Notes: generated from the sequence alone by a model not told the origin. DNA of 64,000 bases from Algoriphagus sp. (GCA_029945945.1 JAQSDM010000001.1:291986-355985), one strand, 5' to 3'. Shown: positions 26,480-35,556, counted from the stretch's first letter. Program-made: numbers and translations.

Positions 26480-26827
26480 ATGTTTACATCAATTCAAGTG
26501 CGTCGTTCAGTATCATTCCTTTCCAAATTAGGAGTTGCCATGATGCTCGGATTTTTCAGCATAGCACCTGCCCTGGCTTCGGAAAACATTTCGAAGGACT
26601 CGGTATCATCAACTGAAAATTCTATTCCTGTTTATTCTCTTGACTTCTCTGACCTGAAGCAAGTTCCCACGATCACCTTTGTGGACAAAAACTTGCATAT
26701 AGTAGCGGAGTTTTACGGAGAAGTGAGTGAGATCAAAACCAGATTTCCTGAGACGTTTGCAGATGCAAGTTTGCTAGGTGAATTCACCAATCACAAAATC
26801 TATTTGGTGACTCCTTCCAAAAAGTAA
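26480..26827 (+). CDS. Small secreted protein of unknown function
   Basis: From the ATG at 26480 the product is 115 residues with a signal peptide (FLSKLGVAMMLGFFSIAPALAS) and a mature part of about 85 residues including FVDKNLHIVAEFYGEVSEIK. An ATG at 26438 would add 14 residues; the signal peptide fits the shorter form better. No family is recognised. A hairpin terminator follows. Confidence 0.55.
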   Translation: MFTSIQVRRSVSFLSKLGVAMMLGFFSIAPALASENISKDSVSSTENSIPVYSLDFSDLKQVPTITFVDKNLHIVAEFYGEVSEIKTRFPETFADASLLGEFTNHKIYLVTPSKK

Positions 26828-26855
26828 ACGAGTAACAAATCCGGAATTTTACCCC

Positions 26856-26886
26856 AAGCACAGGCACGCCCTGCGCTTTTTTTTTG
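26856..26886 (+). terminator. Terminator after the small secreted protein
   Basis: AAGCACAGG (26856-26864) pairs with CCTGCGCTT (26870-26878) with one mismatch and is followed by a run of T. Confidence 0.7.
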
Positions 26887-26966
26887 TCCAAAAGTGATAA
26901 ATCTGCTCATCCGGTCCTTCCGCTGTTCCGGATTTGCTGGTATTCCGGATTTGCACTACGGAACAT

Positions 26967-28004
26967 TTACTGGTACTGAATGTAAATAGGCCTCGGATAC
27001 AGTTTGAGGATTTCAGATGGAGTCATCATTCGATAGGGAGAAGTCAAGATGTCGTTTTTATAAAACAGCTTGAATCCGGTGAATTGGATCGGCATGCCTC
27101 CGACAAATCTCCGGTAACTGTCCATCTTTTTAGCAGGAAAGCCAAACCCGTCCATATTGATCACTACCTGCACCTGAGGAGTAGGTTTGATGTCTTTGTA
27201 ATTGGTCACCATCCCTTGGGTAAACCTGTGCACGACCAAAATCTTGGGAGTCAGATCATTATTGATGACCAGTTCTGAAAGATACTCGATGGCAAAATTG
27301 ATGTCGGCTGCATCCAAACTGCCTATTTTGGTTGCCGGAATACTTCCGTCTTTCATCGACCACTCCGGGTCAAGACTGAGATGCACGATTGGATTGATTA
27401 AGTACTTTTCCAAAGTTGGCACTTCATTTTGAACCGTGCTATGCCCCACTTGAACGTCCAGGAATGTGATTCCACCTATTTTTTCACTTAAACTGATGGC
27501 CTTTTCTATTTGGGCATCGGGCATTCTGAGTCGATAAGTACCTCCTTTCCCAGGGTTATTCTGAGCTGTGATTGCGATGTAATGGATCGCCGGAATGACA
27601 GGAGTGATCGTGTCTGCTTCCCCCCACTCTTTCATTTCCTTATTCAAAAGATTGATCAGTTCCTCTTCAGGCAATCTGCCAAGAATCCCCATGTGTTTGG
27701 AGTAGAAATTACCATACATCGCCACTATCCGGTGGAAGGGAAGAATCGCTCCGGTTTGGGGAAACACTGATAAGATTGGCCAATGTTTGGCGATACTGTC
27801 GTGTGCCAGATGCAGGACTCGTTTGATGTAATCAGCAGTATCCAGTGATGCAAGTTTCTCCATTGCCGGACCGGCAATAAGGGTATCTATCCTTTCCACC
27901 TCATCAAAATCATATACCTCGCCAGACCTTGCAGCGGGCTTTTTTTCAAACAGGTAAAAAGTAATTGCCAAAAATATCAATAGGACCAATCCGGTCTTTT
28001 TCAC
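26967..28004 (-). CDS. Exported protein of unknown function, TIM-barrel-like motifs
   Basis: The 345-residue protein has an N-terminal membrane or signal helix (TGLVLLIFLAITFYLF). Conserved-looking blocks are ILPFHRIVAMYGNFYSKHMG, GITFLDVQVGHSTVQNEV, VHLSLDPEWSM, KILVVHRFTQGM, VVINMDGFGFP and the end PRPIYIQYQ. They resemble, from memory, a family of actinobacterial secreted proteins with LALDPEW and HMDGxG motifs. The spacing of strands ending in D/E suggests a TIM barrel, but no catalytic activity is assigned. It stands alone and divergent from the next gene. Confidence 0.6.
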   Translation of the reverse strand: MKKTGLVLLIFLAITFYLFEKKPAARSGEVYDFDEVERIDTLIAGPAMEKLASLDTADYIKRVLHLAHDSIAKHWPILSVFPQTGAILPFHRIVAMYGNFYSKHMGILGRLPEEELINLLNKEMKEWGEADTITPVIPAIHYIAITAQNNPGKGGTYRLRMPDAQIEKAISLSEKIGGITFLDVQVGHSTVQNEVPTLEKYLINPIVHLSLDPEWSMKDGSIPATKIGSLDAADINFAIEYLSELVINNDLTPKILVVHRFTQGMVTNYKDIKPTPQVQVVINMDGFGFPAKKMDSYRRFVGGMPIQFTGFKLFYKNDILTSPYRMMTPSEILKLYPRPIYIQYQ

Positions 28005-28198
28005 ATTCTTGCCAGTTAAAAATTAAATTTATGGAACTAAAAATCTGACTTTTCTTAATAACTGAAGAACCTTCACAAGACCTCTTTCGGTTCCAAAAAA
28101 AACCTAAACTTGTCAGTGCTGGTTTTTCATTTTTCAGATCATTTTTAAAGCTGATCAAAATCATTGTGCTGGTAGAAATCCTTCAGGAACTTCATTGA

Positions 28199-28429
28199 AT
28201 GAAAGCCAAAAAAGTAATTTCCGCATTATTAGTTGGTATCCTGGTTCTGACAGTCAATTGTGGCGAAGAAGATTTTGGGTTGATCGTTTGCGATAAGTGT
28301 CCCGATGCAACTCCCTGGTCAGTTTGGAGTATTGATCTGAGGCATCCCTGCTTTCCTACAAAACAAGACTGTCAGGTTTGGGCTGATGGCCAATTAATGG
28401 GATCAGAGTGTATGAAATGCACTAAATAG
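28199..28429 (+). CDS. Small cysteine-rich lipoprotein-like protein
   Basis: The 76-residue product has a signal sequence (KVISALLVGILVLTVNCGEE) with a cysteine at residue 21 that could be lipidated, although Asn at -1 is not a typical lipobox. Six further cysteines follow, two of them in CDKC and two in CMKC pairs. Such spacing suggests disulfides or metal binding. No family is recognised. The 256 bases after it hold nothing clear. Confidence 0.55.
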   Translation: MKAKKVISALLVGILVLTVNCGEEDFGLIVCDKCPDATPWSVWSIDLRHPCFPTKQDCQVWADGQLMGSECMKCTK

Positions 28430-28685
28430 GTATCCCAGCATTGACAGAATTAAGACCTGGCAGGCGCGGCATCTGCTCAAATCCTTATTTTTTTTAATTC
28501 AGTCTACGCTTATTAACCATGGGAATTAGAGATCTCTGGATGGAACAATTCCGACCATTCATCAAAATCTGCCTGAATAGGCTCAGGGATTGACTGAATA
28601 GAGGTAATCGCAGACATCTGAAAATGATATATTCGTACCCTGTTTCAGAAGTTTCGAACCTTAAACCTCAAAATTTATTTTTGAC

Positions 28686-31346
28686 ATGTCAAAAATCACC
28701 CGCCCAATTTTAACCTTTCTTGCTCTTGCCACAATGGTCAGCTGCAGCAAATACAAACCCTCAGAAACCGCAGACCTTACAGAACTCAACGCTTATTTTT
28801 CTCTCTCAGCTTCCGACACCTCCACTGCCGGGGCAGACAGCACTGAGCTGGTCATGACCAATTTTGCAGGTCCGGATTTGGTTCCAAGTCCTTCTTGCCT
28901 TGCGGTAGCACCCACCGGCGAAGTATTTGTCGGTGTCGATATGATCGGTTCGCTCGGCAAAACTCCTGGCCTTGGCAGCATCATGAAACTCGTGGACAGC
29001 GATCATGACGGAGTAATGGACAGCCATACAGAATTCGTCAAAGTCGATAACCCTCGCGGAATTATTGCAATGGGAGATCAGGTCTTTGTTCTTCATACTG
29101 TATTTGGGCAAGACAGCCTGGCACAAGGAATGGATTTGGTGGTCTTCGAAGACAAAAACCTAGATGGAGTGGCAGATGGCCCTTCCAAGCCTCTGATCCA
29201 ACATATCAGCTCTCCCAAACATCTAAGAGACAGAGGAACTGACCACTCGACGAATGGCATCCGCATGGGAATCGATGGCTGGATTTACATTGCTGTGGGT
29301 GACTTTGGCTTTCATAATGCCGAAGACCGCGACGGCACTAAACTCACCATGCTTGGTGGCGGAATAGTCCGTGTAAGACCTGACGGAACTGAGATGGAAG
29401 TCTACACCCATGGCACACGAAATATTTATGATGTGGCCATTGACCCATTCATGAATATCTACACCCGGGGCAATACAAATGACGGGGGCGGATGGAACAT
29501 TCGATTTATCCACCACATTCAAACCGGAGAATACGGCTATCCAAGCTTGTTTAAGAATTTCACCGACGAAATCCTTCCTGCCTTGGTAGATGTCGGTGGA
29601 GGTTCCGGTACCGGATCCTATTTCATGGATGATGAACGCTGGCCAGCCAAATACAATCACGTTCCGATGATGGCTGACTGGGGAAAAAGCCAATTGTATA
29701 TCCACCGGGTAGCCATGGATGGACCAAGTTTTACGCAAGCCGATGAAAACTTTATCAAACTTGCTCAGATCACCGATGTGGATTTAGACGGATCAGGCAC
29801 CATGTATTTATCTGCATGGGATGGCGCAGGGTACAAGGGAAGTCCTGAAAAAGGCTATGTAGTAAGAGTTGTACCTGTTGGTTGGAAACATGAGGCTTAC
29901 CCTGATTTGAAATCAGCCTCTGTTGATGAATTAGCAGAATTGCTCAAAGCCAGAAATTCAGTCACCCGACTTGATGCCCAGCAGCAATTGCTAACCCGAT
30001 CCAAAGAAGAAGTGGCTTCGGCAACGTTAAAAATTGCTCAGGACACTTCCCTTCCACTTGATTCCCGGGTAGCAGGTATTTTCACTTATGCTCAGGCAGC
30101 TTGCGCTTCAGGAGTAGAAGAATTATTGAAACTGAGCGAAGAGGATAAAATACGAGAGTTTGCGCTTCGTGCTTTAGCTGATCGCAAAACCTGTCTGGGT
30201 TCAGTCCCGGTTGAGGCATTCATTGCTGCTTCGCAAGATGCCAATCCGAGAGTTCAGGCAGCCGCAATTGTCGGCTTGGGAAGAATCGGAAATCTAGAAA
30301 GTACCGAGGTTCTTTTGGAAGTGGAAGTTCCGGCATCTGCTCAAATTCCTGCAAAAGACACCGAAGGTCCTCATTCCACACCAAATTCAGCGATCGTACT
30401 TCCGCATTTGGCCGTGAAAGCTTTGGTTAATCTGAACGCGGTAGATGCTACAGTAAAAGCCATTGATTCGGACAATTACAAATTGGCACTCTGGGCATTG
30501 CGCTACATGCACGACCAAAAGTCAGTTGACGGTTTGATTGCCGCATACCAGGATTCTGACGACGCTGGAAAAAAAGATGAAATACTGACCACTATTTCCA
30601 GACTTTACCAGAAAGAAGCTCCTTATGATGGAAGTTGGTGGTGGGGAACCCGACCTGATACGCATGGTCCCTATTATAAAACCATTGATTGGGAGGCCTC
30701 AGAGCAAATCAAAACTTTTCTTTTGGCGGAATTAAAATCAGCCGAAGAGTCTAAAAAGCCTTTCTTCGCGGCGTTGAATGATCGACTTCGATTGGGCATT
30801 GTGGAACTGGGCACCGAATCAATAGCTCCAGAAGTGGAAGAAGCTTCCATTGATCTCGAATCCATCAAAAACAAAAAAGGACAAGTTGGCGAGTCGTCCA
30901 TTGAAGATGTCGTATTAGCTGTGGCTGATAGTAAAGGAGATGCGGTCAAAGGCAAAGCCCTTTTCACAAGTCAGGGATGTATTGCCTGTCATAGCATCGA
31001 AAAAGGCCAAGTAATGAAAGGTCCTTTCATGGGCCAAATCGGTTCGATCATGAATCGTGATCAAATTGTTGAGTCAATCTTGAAGCCAAACGCTTCCATC
31101 TCTCAGGGCTTTGCTTCAGTTCAGATCACGACCAACGATGGTAAGTTTTTCATGGGTTTTGTCACCGGTGAGTCCGCACAGGAATTGACAATCCGTGATA
31201 TTGGAGGCAATGCTACCAAACTCGAAAAGAAGAATATCAAGGAACGCAAGGAACTGGAAAACTCAATGATGCCTCCGGGACTGGCTAATTCACTTTCTTT
31301 CGAAGAATTGGCTTCGCTTGTAACGTATTTGGCGCAGCAGAAGTAA
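28686..31346 (+). CDS. Membrane-bound dehydrogenase-like lipoprotein with propeller, HEAT-like region and haem c domain
   Basis: The 886-residue protein has a lipoprotein signal (LALATMVSCSKY), an N-terminal beta-propeller of the PQQ/sorbosone-dehydrogenase or NHL type (about 55-400; DHSTNGIRMGIDGWIYIAVG, RNIYDVAIDPFMNIYTRGNT), a helical HEAT-like region (about 420-660) and a C-terminal cytochrome domain with QGCIACHS near residue 765. The end (MMPPGLANSLSFEELASLVT) matches the Pirellula/Verrucomicrobium-type haem-binding domain. Such proteins are thought to oxidise sugars or alcohols and pass electrons to the haem, but the substrate is unknown. Confidence 0.82.
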   Translation: MSKITRPILTFLALATMVSCSKYKPSETADLTELNAYFSLSASDTSTAGADSTELVMTNFAGPDLVPSPSCLAVAPTGEVFVGVDMIGSLGKTPGLGSIMKLVDSDHDGVMDSHTEFVKVDNPRGIIAMGDQVFVLHTVFGQDSLAQGMDLVVFEDKNLDGVADGPSKPLIQHISSPKHLRDRGTDHSTNGIRMGIDGWIYIAVGDFGFHNAEDRDGTKLTMLGGGIVRVRPDGTEMEVYTHGTRNIYDVAIDPFMNIYTRGNTNDGGGWNIRFIHHIQTGEYGYPSLFKNFTDEILPALVDVGGGSGTGSYFMDDERWPAKYNHVPMMADWGKSQLYIHRVAMDGPSFTQADENFIKLAQITDVDLDGSGTMYLSAWDGAGYKGSPEKGYVVRVVPVGWKHEAYPDLKSASVDELAELLKARNSVTRLDAQQQLLTRSKEEVASATLKIAQDTSLPLDSRVAGIFTYAQAACASGVEELLKLSEEDKIREFALRALADRKTCLGSVPVEAFIAASQDANPRVQAAAIVGLGRIGNLESTEVLLEVEVPASAQIPAKDTEGPHSTPNSAIVLPHLAVKALVNLNAVDATVKAIDSDNYKLALWALRYMHDQKSVDGLIAAYQDSDDAGKKDEILTTISRLYQKEAPYDGSWWWGTRPDTHGPYYKTIDWEASEQIKTFLLAELKSAEESKKPFFAALNDRLRLGIVELGTESIAPEVEEASIDLESIKNKKGQVGESSIEDVVLAVADSKGDAVKGKALFTSQGCIACHSIEKGQVMKGPFMGQIGSIMNRDQIVESILKPNASISQGFASVQITTNDGKFFMGFVTGESAQELTIRDIGGNATKLEKKNIKERKELENSMMPPGLANSLSFEELASLVTYLAQQK

Positions 31347-31394
31347 AGATGTTGGATGACTGGTGTCGGATGAACGATGTCAGAGCAAATCTTA

Positions 31395-31433
31395 GAAACC
31401 AGAAAGCCGGATTTGATCCGGCTTTCTGGTTTC
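31395..31433. terminator. Long perfect hairpin terminator
   Basis: GAAACCAGAAAGCCGGAT pairs perfectly with ATCCGGCTTTCTGGTTTC around a 3-base loop, an 18-bp stem. It lies downstream of the haem protein gene. Repeats of the GGTGTCGGATG type lie just before it at 31348-31386. Confidence 0.7.
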
Positions 31434-31561
31434 TCATTAAATGACTTTTTAAAAAGGAACAGGTTTAACTTCTGAAAAGAACCAGATTTCAGCAGCTTGC
31501 TTAACTGAGGCTTTTAATTTTTTGTCAGAAAATTTTAAATTCATAGACCAAACATTTGCCT

Positions 31562-32236
31562 ATGAAGAATTTTGCACCTCACCGACCTTCCTTCTATTTC
31601 TATTTCAATGTGTTCATCCTGATTCTGGTATTCGGAGGATTTGGATTGAATGCCCTTGTTCATTCCGATAAGCTTCCTCCTGCTTCCGGAGTTGTATACA
31701 TCCATGGTTTGATCATGTTTCTATGGTATTTCCTGATCGTGGGACAATCCGGTATGATAAGATCCGGAAACATCTCTTTGCATAAAAAACTGGGGAAAAG
31801 CAGCCTTCTATTGGCATTTGGGATTGTAATCAGCGGAATCTGGATGAGTTTGGTTCATTACAGCAGACCGGACGGATTTATATTTTCGACGATCAATACC
31901 TTTATCCTGATCAACTTCATCATTCTCTATTTCCTGGCATGGACAAACCGGCATCGGCCTGAATTTCACAAACGCTACATGATCTTTGTAAGCCTTTCTG
32001 CAGTTTTTCCGGCTTTAGGAAGAATCATTCTGGGACTAAATTTCAACCAATATCTCTCCGTTCCGCTTTGGATTGTCCTTGTTTTGGTGATGGGTATGTA
32101 TGATTATAGAAGTCAAAAGAAAATCCACCCGGCTACTAAAATCGGGACAGGCCTGATCCTCGTTGGAATAGCACTGACACTAATCCTGATGGAAAATGCC
32201 GCCTGGAAGGCATTTCTGGACGGGCTGATGGGGTGA
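31562..32236 (+). CDS. Integral membrane protein of unknown function
   Basis: The 224-residue product has about seven hydrophobic segments. Conserved-looking words are YIHGLIMFLWYFLIVGQSGM and SLHKKLGKSSLLLAFGIVIS, with histidines near membrane helices, and RPEFHKRYM further on. I recall similar uncharacterised membrane proteins near cytochromes but cannot name the family. The ATG at 31562 is preferred over the TTG two codons upstream. The cytochrome c gene follows within 100 bases. Confidence 0.65.
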   Translation: MKNFAPHRPSFYFYFNVFILILVFGGFGLNALVHSDKLPPASGVVYIHGLIMFLWYFLIVGQSGMIRSGNISLHKKLGKSSLLLAFGIVISGIWMSLVHYSRPDGFIFSTINTFILINFIILYFLAWTNRHRPEFHKRYMIFVSLSAVFPALGRIILGLNFNQYLSVPLWIVLVLVMGMYDYRSQKKIHPATKIGTGLILVGIALTLILMENAAWKAFLDGLMG

Positions 32237-32332
32237 AAACCGACAAATTTCTGGCTCAACAGGAGGATAATCTAAGGTGTAAACCTTGCTCAGATTTCTT
32301 TCCTATCTTTCCTCTTTCCACCTCTTCAATTT

Positions 32333-32752
32333 ATGAAACCCGGATTTATCCTGGCCAATCTTCTGCTTCTGACTTTGCTTTTCTCTTGTTCTTCCAAAGA
32401 ATCAGAAGAGAAATTGGAGACCGATGCTGAGCTTGTGGCAAAAGAGTTTTTCGTGGTTCCGGGAGAAGATGAAGCCATTGATCCCGAACAGATCCAAAAA
32501 GGCGAAGTGTTGATTTCCTATTCAGATTGCTACTCCTGCCACAAGGAAGAAAGTCGGGCTAAAGGTCCGTCTTTCACCGACATCGCAAAAAGGTACCCCA
32601 TCAAACAAGTTTACATAGACTTACTGGCCCGAAAGGTCATCGATGGCGGTTCCGGCGTTTGGGGTTATCCCGTCATGGGGCCTCATCCAAAATTAAAATT
32701 TGAGGAAACCCAAGCCATGGTGGCCTTTATTCTTTCTCTTGAGAAAAAGTAA
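32333..32752 (+). CDS. Small c-type cytochrome lipoprotein
   Basis: The 139-residue protein has a lipoprotein signal (LLLLTLLFSCSSKE), a CYSCHKEE haem c attachment site near residue 63 and the later methionine in GVWGYPVMGPHPKL as probable sixth haem ligand. The end, EETQAMVAFILSLEKK, is the standard last helix of a class I cytochrome. It probably carries electrons in the periplasm for nearby haem dehydrogenase-like proteins. Confidence 0.88.
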   Translation: MKPGFILANLLLLTLLFSCSSKESEEKLETDAELVAKEFFVVPGEDEAIDPEQIQKGEVLISYSDCYSCHKEESRAKGPSFTDIAKRYPIKQVYIDLLARKVIDGGSGVWGYPVMGPHPKLKFEETQAMVAFILSLEKK

Positions 32753-32879
32753 GGTCCTGAATCCTCCGATTCCGGCCTTAGTCCAGGAGGATCAAAATCC
32801 GAAGGAGAAATGATTACCGAGTTTTCCCATTTTTGTGCTTAATTCAACCTTACTCAAACAACCAGGTTACGTTTCTACT

Positions 32880-33725
32880 ATGGCATTTTCGATCAAAGCA
32901 ATCCTTTTCCTCTCTTTTGCATGCGTTCTTTTCTTTGCAAAAACCAACTCTGAAACTCAGAAAGAGATCAATTCCGAACCCCCGGTCGAAGTTGAAATGA
33001 TCACGAACTATGGCACTATTATCCTACGATTATCAGACGAAACTCCACTGCATCGCGATAATTTTATCAAACTGGTGGAAGAAGGAGTTTACGACAGCTT
33101 ACTTTTTCACCGCGTGATCCAAGAATTCATGATTCAGGGAGGCGACGTCAAAAGCAAATTTGCCGACTCGGTTGCAGCCCTCGGCAGTGCAGATCTCCCC
33201 TACCAGATTCCTGCGGAAATCGTTCCAACACTTTTTCACAAAAAAGGAGCTTTGGCTGCAGCCCGGACCAACAATCCGCAGCGTGCTTCCAGCAGTACGC
33301 AGTTTTATATCGTACAAGGCAAAGTCCAAAATGACAGTCTCCTGACTCACAATGAAGGTCGAATCAATAAAATGCTGGCCCGACATTATGGCATCAATGA
33401 CCCGGTGAATAAACCTCTGGCAGATTCGATTCAGGTTGCCCTGACTGCAAAAGATACTTCCACAGTCCAAACCCTGAATAAGCGAATGAATTTGATTCTG
33501 GATAATTACACCCAATATGAAACATATAGCATCCCTGAAGCACACCGGGAAGTGTATAAAACCATCGGAGGATCCCCGCATCTGGATCAGAATTACACCG
33601 TGTTTGGAGAGGTGATCCAGGGACTGGAAGTAGTCGATTCTATTGCAGCTGTAGAAACCGGCCCAAGAGATCGACCAATAACTGAGGTCAGGATATTGAG
33701 CATGAGGATTCTTGCGAAGAAATAA
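32880..33725 (+). CDS. Cyclophilin-type peptidyl-prolyl isomerase, exported
   Basis: From the ATG at 32880 the product is 281 residues with a signal-like helix (AILFLSFACVLFFAKT). The cyclophilin fold shows VEMITNYGTIILRLSDETPL, YDSLLFHRVIQEFMIQGGD, GALAAARTNNPQRASSSTQF and YTVFGEVIQGLEVVDSI. An insertion of roughly 80 residues (LLTHNEGRINKMLARHYG to the TYSIPEAHREVYKTIGG region) splits the fold, as in some other Bacteroidota cyclophilins. It catalyses proline isomerisation in the periplasm. Confidence 0.9.
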   Translation: MAFSIKAILFLSFACVLFFAKTNSETQKEINSEPPVEVEMITNYGTIILRLSDETPLHRDNFIKLVEEGVYDSLLFHRVIQEFMIQGGDVKSKFADSVAALGSADLPYQIPAEIVPTLFHKKGALAAARTNNPQRASSSTQFYIVQGKVQNDSLLTHNEGRINKMLARHYGINDPVNKPLADSIQVALTAKDTSTVQTLNKRMNLILDNYTQYETYSIPEAHREVYKTIGGSPHLDQNYTVFGEVIQGLEVVDSIAAVETGPRDRPITEVRILSMRILAKK

Positions 33726-34305
33726 TGGACTTTTTAGAAAAATAGACTCTTATTTATTCCTCCCCCATGTTAACCATGGACGACATGCAGAATACGGTCA
33801 CTTTTATCCTATCACCGCCGGGTAAGCAAAAGTTGGTTGAACCTCCGTCAGGTATTTTTATTCAGAATTAAATTCAGAATCAATCTAACTATTTTTACAA
33901 GAAAAGGACAGAAGTACCTCCAAAGCAATGTTTCCCGCCATAGACAACCTTGCCTCCTTACTGACGTTAGCCTAAGCGTAGGCATTACCATCTAAAAAAG
34001 AAATCAGTCTCGGGTAAACGATACGAATTAGTATCGAACCTAATCGCCTTACAAGTACGCTTCTCTCATTTTTGGATTTGATTTCAGGATCTGGTAACGC
34101 TGCCCTGTTTATCTGATTTTATTGCTCACCCTTTTTGAATCGGCTTTCCAATCCAGTGATTGTTTTGTTTTCTGTTTCTGCCCTCAGACTAACATTCTGA
34201 ACTGTTATTCCATTTAACCGGAACAACTTCCCTTCTAAAGGTATGAAGCCTCATTCGCTTTCCGATTTCGAGTTATTCAATCTAAAATTCACTTAAAATA
34301 ATCTT
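33726..34305. other. 580-base gene-free region with two small inverted repeats
   Basis: No credible ORF is present. GCCTA/TAGGC (33970-33983) forms a small hairpin directly after CGTTA, and CGATAC/GTATCG (34019-34036) forms another. No full TTTG/TAnnTTTG promoter pair was found, so how the gene at 34306 is expressed is unclear. Confidence 0.45.
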
Positions 34306-35460
34306 ATGAAAACCAACACAAACACTACCTCCCTGAATAAGGAACTGGTTAAGGAGCTTTTGGCTGTATCTGAAGCTCCTTGTCTTTCTCTTTATATGCC
34401 AACTCACCGCACCCATCCGGAAAATCTCCAAAATCCTGTTCGGTTTAAGAATCTGATCAAGGAATTGGAAGCTTCTCTGCTTCTCAAGTATTCAAATGCT
34501 GAGACCCAAAAACACCTGGAACCGTTAATTGAATTGACCAGCGTAGAAGGTTTTTGGAATTACACCTCAAGAGGATTAGCGGTTTTCAGTTCTCCGGGAT
34601 TTATCACCGCAATTGACCTGACTGAAGCTCCTGAAGAAATGGCAATCGTGGCTGACAGCTTTCACACCAAGCCACTTCAGCAACTTTTGCAATCCACAGG
34701 ACGGTTTCATGTGTTAGCGTTGAGTCTACATGAGGTTAAGCTTTTCGAAGGAAATCGTCATTCGCTTGTTGAAGTAGAACTCCAATCGGAAATTGTTGAG
34801 GCATCTGTTGATGCACTTGGTGAGGAATTGAATGGAAATAGTTTAAACGAAGCTTCACCTTCCGGAAGCTTTCATTTTTTCCAAAGCAACAGAAACGATG
34901 AATCAGAAGTGGAAACAGAGCAATATTTCCGAGAGGTTTCGAATTCTGTTCATGAAAACTATTCCAAAAAATCAGGTTTACCACTCGTACTTGCTGCATT
35001 GCCCGAGCATCACAATCTTTTTCAAAAAGTGAGTAAAAACCCGCTGCTATTGGCAGACGGAATCAAATTTAACCCAACAGCTTTATCATCGGATAAGTTG
35101 GCTGCAATGGCATGGGAAATCATCGAGCCGGAACATCTGCGAAAGCAAGAAGAGTTGGTAGGTCGTTACCATCAGGCAAAAGCAAATGGTCTCGGCAGTG
35201 AGGAAATTAAAGAAATCGCAGTTGCACTTGTGGAAGGCAGAGTTGATACCCTGATCATCGAAGCAGACAGGATCATCGCAAGCAGAATTACCAATTTGGT
35301 AACAGGAAATGTTCAAAATAAAGATTTGAGCAATCCCAAGGTTGATGATTTGCTGGATGACATGAGCGAGTTGGCAATCAGAATGGGCGGTCATGTGACA
35401 GTCCTACCTGCTGAACAAATACCTTCTGAATCAGGAATTGCTGCGATTTACAGGTATTAA
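34306..35460 (+). CDS. baeRF family (bacterial archaeo-eukaryotic release factor-like) protein
   Basis: The 384-residue protein opens with a block containing APCLSLYMPTHRTHPENLQN and ends with DDLLDDMSELAIRMGGHVTV and GIAAIYRY, the pattern of the baeRF3-type relatives of eRF1/aRF1 described computationally in bacteria. The central part (PLQQLLQSTGRFHVLALSLH) and the C-terminal part carry the VEGRVDTLIIEAD strand typical of the eRF1 domain 3 fold. No GGQ is present, as expected for this group. A role in ribosome rescue or stress has been proposed, not proven. Confidence 0.75.
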   Translation: MKTNTNTTSLNKELVKELLAVSEAPCLSLYMPTHRTHPENLQNPVRFKNLIKELEASLLLKYSNAETQKHLEPLIELTSVEGFWNYTSRGLAVFSSPGFITAIDLTEAPEEMAIVADSFHTKPLQQLLQSTGRFHVLALSLHEVKLFEGNRHSLVEVELQSEIVEASVDALGEELNGNSLNEASPSGSFHFFQSNRNDESEVETEQYFREVSNSVHENYSKKSGLPLVLAALPEHHNLFQKVSKNPLLLADGIKFNPTALSSDKLAAMAWEIIEPEHLRKQEELVGRYHQAKANGLGSEEIKEIAVALVEGRVDTLIIEADRIIASRITNLVTGNVQNKDLSNPKVDDLLDDMSELAIRMGGHVTVLPAEQIPSESGIAAIYRY

Positions 35461-35507
35461 GTTGAATAAAAATTATTGAGATAGTTTTTTGACGACAAAT
35501 ATATTTT

Positions 35508-35556
35508 TCGGATTTCGGATGTGATTCAACCTGCATCTGAGATCCGATTTTTTTTG
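35508..35556 (+). terminator. Terminator after the baeRF gene
   Basis: A 13-bp stem with two wobble pairs joins 35508-35520 (TCGGATTTCGGAT) and 35535-35547 (ATCTGAGATCCGA), followed by eight T. Confidence 0.85.

Noticed and set aside
28676..28683. TATTTTTG matching the -7 promoter consensus just before the ATG at 28686
   Set aside because: Transcription would start inside or after the start codon of a protein that needs this N-terminus for its lipoprotein signal; no TTTG lies at the right distance.
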